From Nectonema munidae (lineage: Eukaryota > Nematomorpha > Nectonematoida > Nectonematidae), in assembly GCA_030549495.1 (NCBI GenBank), contig JAUIRK010000185.1, positions 558,001 to 622,000 of the forward strand: DNA of 64,000 nucleotides, written 5' to 3'. The notes under the pieces are model-generated. The model saw nothing but the letters and a program-made list of their open reading frames with translations, searched no databases and was not told where the DNA came from. Below, piece after piece: positions 47,994-59,623 of this stretch. The position numbers and the translations under genes were made by a program. Numbering within the stretch: the first letter of the stretch is position 1; every line of letters begins with the position of its first letter.

Positions 47994-48265
47994 CAGGGGC
48001 CGGTAACCTTTTTGACTAAAAGAGCCCAAAAAATACATATTTTAAAATCTAATCTTCTGAGAGCCATAAATATTTTAAAATACTGATTACAACTAAATGG
48101 AAAAAGAAGACCAACAATTTTATAGTATAATAAGACTTTGAATTTATTTTAAACAACATTGTTTTATCAAAGTTATTTAAGCAAAGTCTGCATCATCTTT
48201 TTGAGAGCCAGATGCAGTCATCAAAAGAGCCGTCTGACTCGCGAGCCATAGTTTCCCGACCCCTG
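47994..48265. mobile_element. hAT-type MITE with perfect 8-bp target duplication
   Basis: CCCTACAG lies at 47986-47993 and 48266-48273. Inverted ends are CAGGGGCCGGTAACC and, from the right, CAGGGGTCGGGAAAC. It has internal AGAGCC motifs and no ORF. At 272 bp with a perfect duplication it looks fairly recent. Confidence 0.9.
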
Positions 48266-48285
48266 CCCTACAGCATACTCTATGG

Positions 48286-48420
48286 GTGGTATGGAGGGTG
48301 GTTGAGATGTTGGACTCAGCATGGAAGCCTCTGGATTCGATTCATTATCGATACCAATTTGTTCATAGTTTGACATAAGCGTTACATCAGTTCTTGGTCA
48401 ATGAAACCTACCTTTTACTC
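48286..48420 (+). mobile_element. tRNA-derived SINE-like sequence
   Basis: A box A-like stretch (GGAGGGTGGTTGAGATGTTG) at 48293-48312 and box B (GGATTCGATTC) at 48333-48343 are about 30 bp apart, as in tRNAs. The body beyond is unrelated to the SINE at 7343-7485. No tail or target duplication was confirmed. Confidence 0.5.
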
Positions 48421-48939
48421 AAAACACAAAATCATTAAAAAACAATCTAAACAAACATAAATCATAAAAATTATAGTATACGAGAACAAGAAAATCATTG
48501 TTTTTTTTGACCATTTCTGTCTACAAATAAAATTCTGACAGCTGTCATAAATAGATCAAGTACATATTTAACAAATGAAAAATTTTGTTTCGATATTATA
48601 TTTTATTATAATAATCAACAATTTTCACCCATTAGTCCCTGCCCCAATTTAGGGAAAAAAAAAAAAAATTAAAAATTAATTAAACAAATTTAACGCGAGT
48701 CTGACAATATTCATTTGTTGAGAACTATCTTTCTCTCATTTAAAAACACAAATTTTCGTTTTTGCAAAATGTTTGGTGTATTGATGGAACTAAATTTTTA
48801 TCAATAATCTGTGATTAATTTGAATAGCTCAACTTTGGTATCATGAGATTCTGAAAATATTGAACTTATATTTCGCTAAAAACTAGTTTCTAATGAGATA
48901 AAATAGAATTATTTTTAATTTAACTCTAAATACAAATTA
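48421..48939. other. no gene recognised
   Basis: AT-rich spacer with a run of about 15 A at 48656-48668; no coding or repeat signal. Confidence 0.35.
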
Positions 48940-48947
48940 GAGAGAAG

Positions 48948-49130
48948 CAGTGGCGTAGCCAGAAAAAAGTTTATGGGGGCACAATTTAAAAAATTTAAGC
49001 AACATTATTTATACTTTCTTGATCCTTTCATTGGAGAAATTTTCGAAAACTGATATCATATAAGGTGCATGGGGGCACCATGATGTACATGGTTCACTGC
49101 CCATCATGCCCTAGCCTAGCTACGCCACTG
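48948..49130. mobile_element. hAT-type MITE, CAGTGGCGTAGCCAG family
   Basis: GAGAGAAG lies at 48940-48947 and 49131-49138 (perfect). Ends are CAGTGGCGTAGCC and, inverted, CAGTGGCGTAGCTAG. Interior TATGGGGGCACA is shared with the outer MITE at 13504-14052. Confidence 0.9.
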
Positions 49131-49205
49131 GAGAGAAGAGAGCAGAATGAGAGAAGAGAGCAGAATGAGAGAAGAGACCCTGAGTGAAAGAAGAGAGCTT
49201 GAATG
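49131..49205. repeat. short purine-rich minisatellite
   Basis: Units close to GAGAGAAGAGAGCAGAAT repeat about three times and then decay. The MITE at 48948 inserted at its edge, so part of its target duplication is minisatellite sequence. Confidence 0.6.
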
Positions 49206-49593
49206 ATTGAGTTTTAGCAGAGAAAGCGAAATAGAATCACTGTGACAGAAGATGAGAAAATCTAGTGGATCATCAACATGTGTTTGCTCAAAAATACTAC
49301 AAAGAAACAAAACATTGCGGGCTTATTGAAACAATGGATTATTATTATTATATAGCTCTCGCATCGTTTGTAAAATATGTTTGATAGGAATTGTTTGACT
49401 CGAAAGTCTGCATTCCCTTTTATTCTCTCTTATATTATCATGTATTCGAATGATCATTATATCTTTTAATGCGAGCATAATACATGTTTTATAAACAAAC
49501 AGCAACTCTTATTTATAGAAAATTATTGGGGGCGAAGGTCATTTTCGCCTTCCCCCCTCCTCCTCCAAAAAACCCACTTTTTTCTGATTCTTG

Positions 49594-49696
49594 GATAACA
49601 CTTTGAGGACAAGTGCCAGTGTGACACCGGTGTACCATGAAATGAAAATTGTTTGCGCAAGAATAGTCTTAAAAATTCTGATCCTCAAAGGGTTAA
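49594..49696. mobile_element. TTAA mini-element, copy H
   Basis: Right TTAA at 49693 with CTCAAAGGG; the left end is ATAACACTTTGAGGAC. The interior has GACACCGGTGTACCA, as in copy A. The GCAGACGA boxes are reduced. Confidence 0.5.
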
Positions 49697-51068
49697 GCCA
49701 TAATTTCCAAGTTCTTTTAATGCTACAAAATTAAAAAGAATAATTTTGATGACATAACTCTATTTTTGTTTCCAAGACGTAAAATATGAGTTTACAAATG
49801 TGCCTTTTTTCAATCTAATACATTCTTTTTTACATAATTTTACATAAGAAGGTCAAAAATTAAACAACTTGCATAGCAACCCTCAGGCCTAAGCAACGTG
49901 AAGCCTGAAAAGACCTTCTACTCTTACCAACCTGGGGTCTGATCCAGAAAATGAAGTTGCTTATATAAAAAAAATAGGTGTACCAGTTTGTTGATTTTCA
50001 AATGACTGGTAAATTCAGTAATTTTAAAAAATAATATTTGAAACATGTTAATTTAGTTTTAACAAAACAAAATAATTATACATTTTTTCTATGATAAGTT
50101 TACATATTTTTGCATATCATTTGGCGTCAAGACAAACGGCTTCAAAAGGTCAAAAATGTATCTGCTCTCTTCCAGATCTTTGACATTTTATTTTACAAGC
50201 ACTCGATAATGCTGATCTTTCAAGGATGAGACTGGTGAATAAAAGAGTGTAGTGAAGAAGCGAAAGAAAACACCCCTCCCATATTTCACACTTTTTCACC
50301 AATGAAGGCATTTATAATTAAAATTCAATGTATAATTAAAATCAGTGAAGTCTTTTCATTTACAATTCCCCCAAAGGCGTAAAAGCTGTACTTCTGCACC
50401 TCATAAGAAGTATCGATCTCTTCATTTGACTCATTCTGCGCATCATACTTAAAAATATGAGCAAGATTTATGATTTTGCTTGAAGGTTATTTGAGATCTT
50501 ACAATTTTTTTACTCTAGCAAGCAAGTTTTCATGTTATTTCTGACATTTGGAGAATAGGTACAGCAACACATTTCCAAAAGGAGTCCTGGTCTCAAAAGA
50601 TTGAATTTTTAGTGGGAAGACATAATATCAATGATGAGCCATTTCTAGATAATCAAAGTTTTTCATTTTGAAAAAACCATACAATATATAAGTTGAAGAA
50701 CTTTCAATAGTACTGTCCTCCTCATATGAGGACATTGGTATCATATACTAATTTTCTATTGAATCGATTTTTAAAGAAAACCTGGTAAATTTTATCATCA
50801 AATTTATTAATTTTTAAATGATTAATAAAATACAAATATAAAGTTTATTTATAAATATAAAACTCATTTATAAATATAAAATTTTTATATGTACAAAATT
50901 ATATTTTTTATAATAGAATGTATGATATTTTAAGTTTTTTATTGAATATATAAATAAACTTTACACGTTTAGAATAAAATATGGATGAAGGTACACCGTT
51001 TGATACATTGGAAGAATAAATACACTTTTTTTTACCCCAGATTCCAGAACTATATCAAACGAAACAAA
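49697..51068. other. no gene recognised
   Basis: Mixed AT-rich sequence. The left end of the hAT element whose coding region starts near 51070 should lie here but could not be identified. Confidence 0.3.
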
Positions 51069-52869
51069 CTTTGAAAGAAGAAAATATGATCTTTAATGAA
51101 GAATGGGAACTTGAATAGTGGCGGCAAAATGTCTTGTATGCTGTGTGATACAACAATTGTAACGGTTAAGAAATTCAATGCACAGCAACATTACACTCTT
51201 CATAAAGAAAATAAATATGCCAAATTAGAGGGTGAGTCTCGAAAGCTAGCACTGAAGAAACTTAAAGATGTAAAGCAAAAGCAAAGACAATAGTTCCATT
51301 CTGTGTTACATCAAGGGAATGCTGCGACAGAAGCCAGCTATAAAGTTGCATATTTGCTTGGAAAAAAGAGTAGATCATTCACCGATGCAGAACTCGTGAA
51401 GGAATGTATTTTAGAAGTGGTAAGATGTGTAGATCCAGATAAAGTTGCAAATTTAAAGAGGTGCCTCTTTCAAGAAGGATTAATACAAATCGACAGCATT
51501 AATTGACCTGTAATCTAACAGAGCAACTCAAAAATGTAATCCAGAAAGAAAATGTGTATTACTCAGTAGCTTTGGATAAATCGACAAATTCCACAGATTC
51601 AGCACAAGTATTGTATTTTATTCGTGCTATTACTGATAATTTTCAAATATTTGAAGAATTATTTGCTTTATGCACCCTTAAAGGAAGGACACGGGAGATA
51701 GATATTTTTAACAACTTCAAAGAGTAAAGTCATAAAGTAGGATTAGATATTACTAAGTTGATGAGTGAGTGCTCCATCTATGCTGGCTAAGAATGAAGGA
51801 TTTATTGCGCAAAAAGAGACCCAAGATCCAAATGAACTGATTTCTTTTCATTGTATTTTACATCAACAAAATCTCTGTGCAAAATCTGTCATTTTAAATG
51901 ATACTTTGCAAAAGGTTATAAGTAGTGTTAACTATATTTGAGCAAATGCCACGAAGCATCGTCAATTTCGAAACATGCTGATGATGGATGACAAAGTAAT
52001 TAGTGTAGATTTGCCTTATCACTCAAAAGTACGCTGGTTGTCACAAGGGAAAGTATTGGTCAAAATTTTGTCTTTACGAAGGCAAATTATTGACTTTTTC
52101 AAAGAAAGTGACAAACATTGTGAATTATCAGATCCAAATTTTTACAGAGATGTAGCTTTTTTATGTGATGTCAAAACAAAATGAGTTATATTTCGTTGCA
52201 AGGCAGAAATAAACCGATTTATGATATGTGGCAAAGAATTCTGGCATTTAGAATGCGAAGATGCGGTAGAATATCCTCGTCTTCGTGAACATGCACGCCG
52301 ACTAAATTCCTGCTTTTCTATAACATACTGTTGTGAATCCATATTCTCATACTTGACGCAAATAAAGAATTCGCTGTGAACACAATTGACAGATGAGCAT
52401 TTGGAGGACCAATTAAAACTAAGAACCACTATGTTGGAGCCTGATATCAAAATGCTTTCTCAAAAGAAGCGAATTCAAAGAAGTCATTAACCCATTTAAG
52501 GCCAAACAAAGCAGACGATATCTAAAAAACGCAGACGATTTATATTCAAAGTCATTGAAAAAAGCAGACGAAGATGAAATTACTTATGTTCCAAAATAGG
52601 AACATTGGCCGTAAATGGGTTAATTTGTATAAAAGGGACCTACTTACCTAAATGAAATATTTGAAAACCTCATTTTCTCGATGTTTATACTTCTGTCTTT
52701 TTTTATAATAATATTATTACTGTCGTTCTTTTATTAGATTATTATTATTAAATGTCTTACGAGGGGCTAAAATAACTGAAAACAAAAATAATAATTTGTT
52801 CAGTGCGGCCTCTATGAGGGACGATGAATTGTAGGTGGCCTTCATGCACAAAAAGGTTCCCTACCTATG
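51069..52869 (+). mobile_element. hAT element, GTF2IRD2-like transposase (broken)
   Basis: In order: CMLCDTTIVTVKKFNAQQHY (zinc finger), EASYKVAYLLGKKSRSFTDA, VYYSVALDKSTNSTDSAQVL (first catalytic Asp block), a TDGAPSM-like block lost near 51765, an LHQ-x-x-LCAKS block, PYHSKVRWLSQGKVLVKILS, and FSITYCCESIFSYLTQIKNS of the dimerisation region. The right end is ACAAAAAGGTTCCCTACC then TATG. At least five stops or shifts break it. It belongs to the same broad lineage as 57077-59623 but is much older. A mini-element sits at its stop codon. Confidence 0.75.
52487..52623. mobile_element. TTAA-flanked mini-element, copy G
   Basis: TTAA at 52487 and 52620, ends CCCATTTAAGGCC and GGCCGTAAATGGG. Three GCAGACGA boxes are at about 52512, 52533 and 52564. 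It is the inverse of copies D and E. It landed in the SER-HIS-stop (AGTCATTAA) of the hAT transposase, and the TTAA duplication keeps the stop codon. Confidence 0.8.
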
Positions 52870-52995
52870 GTCTGTCTAGGCAATTATCTGATGATTTCAC
52901 ACGCTTGAATCATCATAAGCTTGCCAGTTTTACGCTTTGCATATAAGCCCCTTTTCTCTCTAACTTCCCATCTTTCTAATTTTTTTCTATCTTAA

Positions 52996-53990
52996 CAGGG
53001 CGAGGAAAAAGTATCTAAATAATTTCAAAAAATAGCCTTTTATCTTTAGAAAACGTTGACTTTATTGACCTAAAAAATAAAGCAAAGCTTTTATTCTCTT
53101 ATCACAGAAAAGTAATTTCTAAATATATTTTTATTCAAATTTTTTAAAGACATTATAAGCTTCTCTAATTGAAAAATTAGTACTTTGCAATTATACAATT
53201 TGAGAGTAATCTCTTTTTATTGAGAGCAAGTTTCTGACTAGATCTATATGTTTATACTTTTTTTTAGCCCTTTATTGAGTAATATTCAAACTCCACTATC
53301 GAGTATTGCTGTAATACAACGCTGATTAGCGAACTTGTCCACCTTGTTACAATCGTAACGGGAAAGTGACCGACGAGTTTGGAAAGTGAACTTGTTTTTT
53401 AGGGATTTTATACTAGATATTAAATCAACATTTTTGTAAAATGCTTTTATTTTCAATTCACGATGGTGCGAATAACAAGTAACATGAAATAGGTTTTGGA
53501 TACAAAGCTTTTAAAATTTTTGCGTCTGATATATTGTGCCTTAATGCATAACAACAAACAAAAAAATTTTCGCTATAGAATTCTTTTGCAGCATCATTGC
53601 CCAATCTTGAAAGCATTTCTGAAATTATATGACAGTAACAGTCACACACTCCTATAAGATATGTGACCTGAGGTAATTCACGTTAACCAATACTTGTCCA
53701 GAAATATCTGTTTCATCAATCACCAGAAAAACTTTTTCTGTTCGCATTAATCTTTTAATATCCTGCAACTTTTTTGAATTCAATTGATCGCTTGCATTCT
53801 CCATGGTCTTAGGGAATATAGTGATTTTTCATACTCTTCTATCTTGCATAATTTACTATACAAACTTGTTTTAGGTACCCAATCTGTGGTACGGGAGATG
53901 TTTTCCAAGAATTCAAAAAAAGTATTTGTTTTCACAGAAATTCCCACAGAGAGAAATGTGGTAATGTGGATTTGCCTCAAGTTCATTGTA
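52996..53990 (-). mobile_element. hAT element, CGGBP1-like lineage, copy 2 (truncated)
   Basis: The terminus CAGGGCGAGGAAAAAG at 52996 and the neighbouring TTATCTTTAGAAAACGTTGA match the right end of copy 1 (30518-32269) in inverse orientation. On the - strand the coding relics include EKSLYSLRPWRMQAIN, CHIISEMLSRLGNDAAKEFY and NISDAKILKALYPKP, parallel to copy 1. The 5' end is not found; a different hAT (from about 54170) follows. Confidence 0.65.
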
Positions 53991-54169
53991 TTGTTTATTT
54001 TTATCCATTATGTAACTTATATATATTAAATATTTTAAAAAGCAACATTCGGTTTGTCAAATCAAGATGCCCAAGTGACAGTATAGCGATTTATATTTAT
54101 TTTGGTTGTATTGAATTGAAGAATAGGGGAGAATCTTTGCCACGGTGTGTGGTGTGTATGAAGACATAA

Positions 54170-55934
54170 TCAAATTCATCAATGAAGCCAAGTCTTCTGC
54201 AACTCCATCTTATCATCCAAACAAGAAAGACCGCGATCCTAATTTTAAACGACTTGGAGAAAATGCGAAAAATAACAGCTAGACAAAACGGGGAAGCAAT
54301 ATCGGCAGTCGGCGGGGATTGTGTCAGCCTCCTATGAAATTGCACTTCTTGTGGCGAAGAATAAAGAGCATCATACAATAGCTTAGGAACTCTCAATGCC
54401 TGCAGCAAAAGTGCTGGTGAAGCATGTCATCGGCGATGAAGCAGTGCCAAAATTGAAGGGTATTTCGGTGTTAAATAATATGATACAGAGGCGTATTACA
54501 GTAATGTCTACTGATATCAATGAACAAGTCATTACGGAAGTACAGTGCTCAAAATATGGATTTGAAATACAACTCGTCGAATCAACTGACGTGTCAAACT
54601 GCGCACAGCTTCTTGTAGGATGCAATTCGAAGTGAATTACTGTTGGTCATTGAAATGACAATTACAACAAAAAGAGAAGATGTGTTTGAGCTTGTTTAAC
54701 TTTTAAAAAAAATGGTCTCGAATGGACCAAGCTAGTAGGTTGCACAACTGAAGGAGCTCCTGTTATGCTTTGCAGAAAATCTGGGTTCCAAGCTCGGATC
54801 AGTGTCTCCATCTGTCACTTCTGTTCACTGTTTCATAAACCGATTCGCTCTCGCTGCTGAAGTTCTATCTCCTGATATGAAGACAAGCTTGAACATGGTT
54901 GTTAAGATGGTAAACTATATTAAGACATCTGCCTTAAATAGTCGTCTCTTCAAGGTCAGCTGTGAGGATATAGAATCAGAATACACGTCATTTCTGTTTC
55001 ATATGGAAGTGAGGTGGCCTTTTTGTGCTGAGAAAGGAGCTGCTTCAGATTTTCCAAACAAAAAATCACCAATTTCAGAAGATCCTTGAAGATGAAAACT
55101 TCATTTTTACCTTGCCTACCTGCCAGATATATTTGGAGTCATGAATCACTTCAGAGGCCTTAAAGCAACATCATTGATTTGTCAATAAAATTGACTGCAT
55201 TTACTCAAAAGCTCGATTTGTGGATAAAAACATTGAGAACAGATTGTTTGAGAATGTGGCGTCACTTGGAGGGGAGCCTAGTATTGCATTTGGTCAAGAT
55301 ATCACCAAGCACATCCTCCTGTTGAAAGATAAAATCAAGCAGTACTTCTTCAATGATGGTGATGCACAAGTTTCGGAATCCATTCACTATTAACCCTTGT
55401 GATCTCCCAATGGGAACTGGTGAACAACAAAATCTCATCGTGAAGGTGCACAGGACAAATTTAAAAATCATAAATTGGTCAACTTCTGGTTAAATATAAG
55501 TCCCTCCTATCCGGCACTAGCGAAAAATGCAATTCCTTAGGTTCTCATATTTCCAACGAAATGGGAATGCGAACGAAGGTTGTCTTCCTTTCGTACAATC
55601 GAGTCGAAGACAAGAAATCGTCTTGTAAACCCAGAACACAATTTCCGATCTTCTGTGAGCAAAATATCTCCACGGCTTGCAAAACTAGTCAAAGAAAAGC
55701 AAGCCCAGAATCGCATTGTCTTATGAGTACTTATTGATCGATCAGTAAGTTTAGTTTTGTATATTTTTTAATTGCGCATTCGTTTGCTTCTATTATATTT
55801 GTATGTTATTGTGTGCGTTAACCTTTTAGTATAGTTCTTTTATGGTCAAAAACTAACCGCTAAAGTTAGGTGGTACGCAGCTACAGAATAAGTCCATAAG
55901 TAGTACACAACAACAAAAAGGTTGGGAAGCCCTG
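54170..55934 (+). mobile_element. hAT element, ZBED5-like transposase (broken)
   Basis: Blocks in order: ASYEIALLVAKN, MPAAKVLVKHVIGDEAVPKL, IQLVESTDVSNCAQLLV (the first catalytic Asp position reads V-E-S-T here), TEGAPVMLC, SALNSRLFKVSCEDIESEYT, SFLFHMEVRWPF and CERRLSSFRTIESKTRNRL (dimerisation region). The order matches ZBED5-type proteins. The right terminus is AAAAAGGTTGGGAAGCCCTG, a hAT-type end (CAGGGCTTCCC inverted). The left terminus was not found. Several stops and shifts make it inactive. Confidence 0.75.
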
Positions 55935-56180
55935 TTCTAAATGCTAAAACTGAGTTTAGAAATGAAACTAGCATGGTTGATTTAGTATAAAAAATACATT
56001 TCATGTAAAATTAGATTGAATATTTTTGGAGATAGCTTTCAGGCGTAAACCTCAAATTTAATTGCCACAGTCAGATAATTTAAACCCTCTAAATGCGAAA
56101 ACTGAGTCCAGAAATGAAACCATCATGGTCTATTTAGTATAAAAACACATATTTTATGGTAAATTTGAATGAATATTTTA
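55935..56180. repeat. imperfect direct duplication of about 90 bp
   Basis: Segments near 55935-56022 and 56086-56170 share AAAACTGAGT, AGAAATGAAAC, CATGGT and TTTAGTATAAAA in the same order and spacing. The first begins right after the hAT right end. Non-coding. Confidence 0.65.
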
Positions 56181-56243
56181 TTAGAATCAAAATTTTGATT
56201 GATATTTTCTAAAAAGAAGCCATGGGTAATTCTTTACTATACG

Positions 56244-56294
56244 GTCACGTCAATCAAAAAATTTTATGAAGCACTGATTGACTCTTTGATTGTC
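56244..56294. repeat. inverted repeat arm, left
   Basis: This 51-bp segment (core TTCAATCAAAAAAT-like, then ACTGATTGACTCTTTGA) matches 61460-61509 in inverse orientation with about eight differences. The pair encloses the piggyBac, hAT and Merlin sequences. It is unclear which element owns it. Confidence 0.75.
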
Positions 56295-56679
56295 GGATAG
56301 CTTTTAAAATACTTTTTGGCAAAATGCTCCTGTTGCCTATTCTATTTCAGCAAACTCTATTTCTGGAAATTGTGTTTTGCGAATTATCCTATAATAGAAA
56401 ACGATGACAACATTTTATTTGAAAGCATCCTCACAAGCTTAGATTAATTTTAAAGGTAGTTAAAATCTATGTTCTCTAAGAGCGCAGACAAAACCAAGGT
56501 TTGGATTTCAAATCAAAGCATTCCATCTCTTTGATCAAAACTCTCTTATCTCTTTGATACCAAAACACATTAACGAAAAATTTTAACTAGATATTCAATA
56601 ATTATTGACTTCAGTCTATCTAAATAACATTTTATCTAAAAAAAGTTATTTTATTTGCATTTTGACAATGTCGAAATTT

Positions 56680-57076
56680 GAATCAATGGGAAGAAGAAAA
56701 TTTAAGGTAAATTACTATAAATTTAAAATTGTATATCATTTACTAACAGTATAACTATAAAAGTATGACTTTTATCATACGAATAAAAAAATTTATCGTG
56801 TAACGACACTTCACAATTTATGCAAGCCTTTGCAGTATTTTTATTACATAACCAACATCTTCGATTTTTGTTTCGTTCAGATAAAATGTCCAGTTTCTTA
56901 ATGAACCAAGCCTTGCTGCAATCTTTTAGAAGGACCAGAGATTTAGTTTCTTCATTAGGCACAAAGTAGTTCATTGCTTGTAAGCTGGCAAATACACATT
57001 CTTATCAAAGTTCCAAGTGTTAGCAGGTAAAGTATAAATGATATTCGTAAAAATAGGCCAGTACCACCTTTTAGAT
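56680..57076 (-). pseudogene. piggyBac transposase, C-terminal part
   Basis: The - strand reads RWYWPIFTNIIYTLPANTWN, then a short frame break, then SKAWFIKKLDILSERNKNRR and CWLCNKNTAKACINCEVSLH. The cysteine block (C-x2-C, then C-x2-C and LHDKFF) is the C-terminal finger of piggyBac transposases. It continues across the hAT insertion into 59624-59990. Confidence 0.75.
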
Positions 57077-59623
57077 CAGGGTTGTCCAACCTATTTTCCA
57101 ATTGGGCTAAATTGAAAGTTCCACACATTCTATCGGGCCAAATGAAATTTTTTTGAAAAAATAAATAAAAGTGAGATGCTCATGAGAAAAACGTATATTT
57201 ATTAGTGAACAATTAAACTAAAATATATTTATTAATGAGATTTTTGAAATTGCTTGTTTTTAATAATCTCTTCAAGATCCAATTCAATTTTAGTGTTTTG
57301 AACACGCAAAATATTTTTCAAATGCAGATCTGATAGTCGATTCCTTTCGCTGCATTTGATATTTTTCATCGAAGAAAATATTTGCTCACAGCAATATGTG
57401 CTAGCCCACATAGAAAAGAATTTCATCGCATTATCACAAATTTTGGGAAATTCATGTAAAGTTACAATCTTTTTATAAAAGCCTGATAATTCTTCTTCTC
57501 TATGGATTTCCTTTAAATTTCGCCTTGACTGAATTTCTATCTGTTCTAACTGAAAAGAATTGTCAGCCTTTTGATATTCAACGTTGAAAGGATCGATGAA
57601 AATGTTCAAGTTTTGATTGTCATTCTTAAAATCTTTAAATCTAGCGTCAAATTCTTCTAACAAATTTTCTAGTAGTTGAACATATATTTTATCAACATCT
57701 GTTTTAAAATTCACTCTTTTCGAAAGTTCTTCAAAGTGTACAAAATTGTTTTCTTTGATTTGGCATATAAAAAGCCTGATTTTATTTTTGAAGCTTGTGA
57801 CTCTTTCCAACATGTTTGAAATTAATTGATTTTTTCCTTGTAGTTGAATATTAAGATTTGCTAGCAAACCAGTTATATCAGTAAAGAAAGCCAAATGATC
57901 CAGCCATTTTTCGTCTTCCAAAAACTCAAAGTTTCGATTTTTTGACTTGAGAAAGAATTTAATTTCTGGTATAAGAGCGGAAAATCTTTTCAACGTTGAA
58001 GCTCTGCTCAGCCATCTTACCTTCGTGAAATAAATAACATCTTCAAACACACTTCCTACTTCATTTAAATAATTTTTAAATTCCCTGTGATTCAAACCTC
58101 GAGATCTAATAAAATTTACAGTTTTTACCAAGTCTGTCATGATGTGTTCCATTTTTAACTTTTGAGAGCAAAGTTGCTACTGATGAATGATACAATGATA
58201 ACTGATGATACTTTCATTTATATTTTTTTTAAAGTTAGCAAAAAAGCCATTTTTGACTCCTATCATAGATGGAGCACCATCAGTTGTCAACGAAACAATC
58301 TTGCTTGCATCAATATTGAACTTCTTCAAACAGTTTTTGACTTCATTATATATATCTTCTCCCGTTGTTGTACCTTTCATAGAACACAAATCCAACATTT
58401 CTTCTATTTGTACAAAATTTTCATCAATACCTTTGATGAAAATTGCTAATTGAGCAGTATCACTTTGATCAAGCTTTCATCTAAAGCTAAACTGTAATAA
58501 CGACATTTAGACAAACTTTTTTTGAGACTATTTTCAGTAAAATTTGCCATATCATCTATTCTACGAGAAATTGTTTGATGAGACAGACTTGTTTCGTTGA
58601 TCAAGTACTGTTTTTGTGGACAATACTCTTTAAACGCAATCATAAGACAGTCTTTAATTAGTTCTCCATCAGCCATCGGTTTACCTTTTTTAACTATTTT
58701 TTGTGCAATCAAATAGCTCACCTTCAACCCACCATCCATATTTATAACTGTTCTAAGCAAAGAATTCTGTTGACTAGCCGTTTCTCTTTTGTACTTTTCT
58801 AGTTTACTTTTTCTCGTTTCTTCCTCCATTTGAATGAATTCTTTTTTGTGTATAGTGTCGTAGTGACGTTTAACATTGTATTCTTTACAAGTTGAAATTT
58901 TTTCTTTACAAATGAAGCAAAAAATTTTACCACCAACCTCATGAACAAAATATTTTTGTGACCAATCTTCATAAAATTTGCGATTCTCCGAAGATATTTT
59001 TCTTTTTTTATTTTCCATTATTTTTTTGTGGGGCTTCAACTTTTTATAAGAAATTGTTTATCAAAATGCTGAACGAATTAAAATTTACTCCATATTTAAT
59101 TATATTGAAAAAAACATTTCAAAAAACAAAAAAAAGAGAAGAAAAAAATTAATGTGTCAAAAAAAATCATTATATATAATCAAAACAAGTATTCAAAAAA
59201 ATTTTGGTCAGAAAGTATAAGTTTTGCACTGCTTATCAGAAATATTTTTTTACAGAAATTTGAAGAGCTTGAAAAGCTTTTACGTAAAATATCATAATTT
59301 TTTTAATTTTAAGTTTTTTCTAAGTTAGTAGTTGAAAACATATAGAATTTAGAATTTAATTTTAAGATAATGTGAAAACTGGTTAGATAATCATCAAAAA
59401 AGAAACTATTATAATATAAAGTATTTGTGTTTTAAATTATCAAAATAAAAAACTTTAACAATATCAAAGTAAAAACAAAATTACATTGTTAAATACATTT
59501 ATTTTAAGACTGAAACTGATTTATATACGAATTTCAAAACTATATAAAAATTTTTGATCGGGCCACGGTCAAAATTCGTTCGGGCCGCAGTGCGGCCCGC
59601 GGGCCATGGATTGGACTACACTG
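57077..59623 (-). mobile_element. young, nearly intact hAT transposon
   Basis: Perfect 8-bp duplication TTTTAGAT at 57069-57076 and 59624-59631. Terminal inverted repeats are CAGGGTTGTCCAACC and, from the right, CAGTGTAGTCCAATCC. The 2.55-kb element carries one transposase gene on the - strand. A GGGCCGCAGTGCGGCCCGCG hairpin lies just inside the right end (about 59582-59605). It interrupts a piggyBac transposase. The perfect duplication and only two coding lesions indicate a recent insertion. Confidence 0.93.
57232..59039 (-). pseudogene. hAT transposase, GTF2IRD2-like, two lesions
   Basis: About 600 residues. Near the N-terminus is a C-x2-C...H-x4-H finger (FCFICKEKISTCKEYNVKRH, YDTIHKK). 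Then SYLIAQKIVKKGKPMADGEL, the first catalytic block YYSLALDES, the second TTDGAPSMIGVKNGF, HCIIHQ, FTKVRWLSRASTLKRFSALI, and at the C-terminus STYCCEQIFSSMKNIKCSER of the dimerisation region. A one-base loss near 58472 shifts the frame just after LALDES, and a TAG at 58177-58179 replaces what is normally a Glu codon after CIIHQ. Otherwise it is open end to end. Starts at 59039 or 59018 are both possible. It is mobilisable only if an intact copy elsewhere supplies transposase. Confidence 0.88.
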
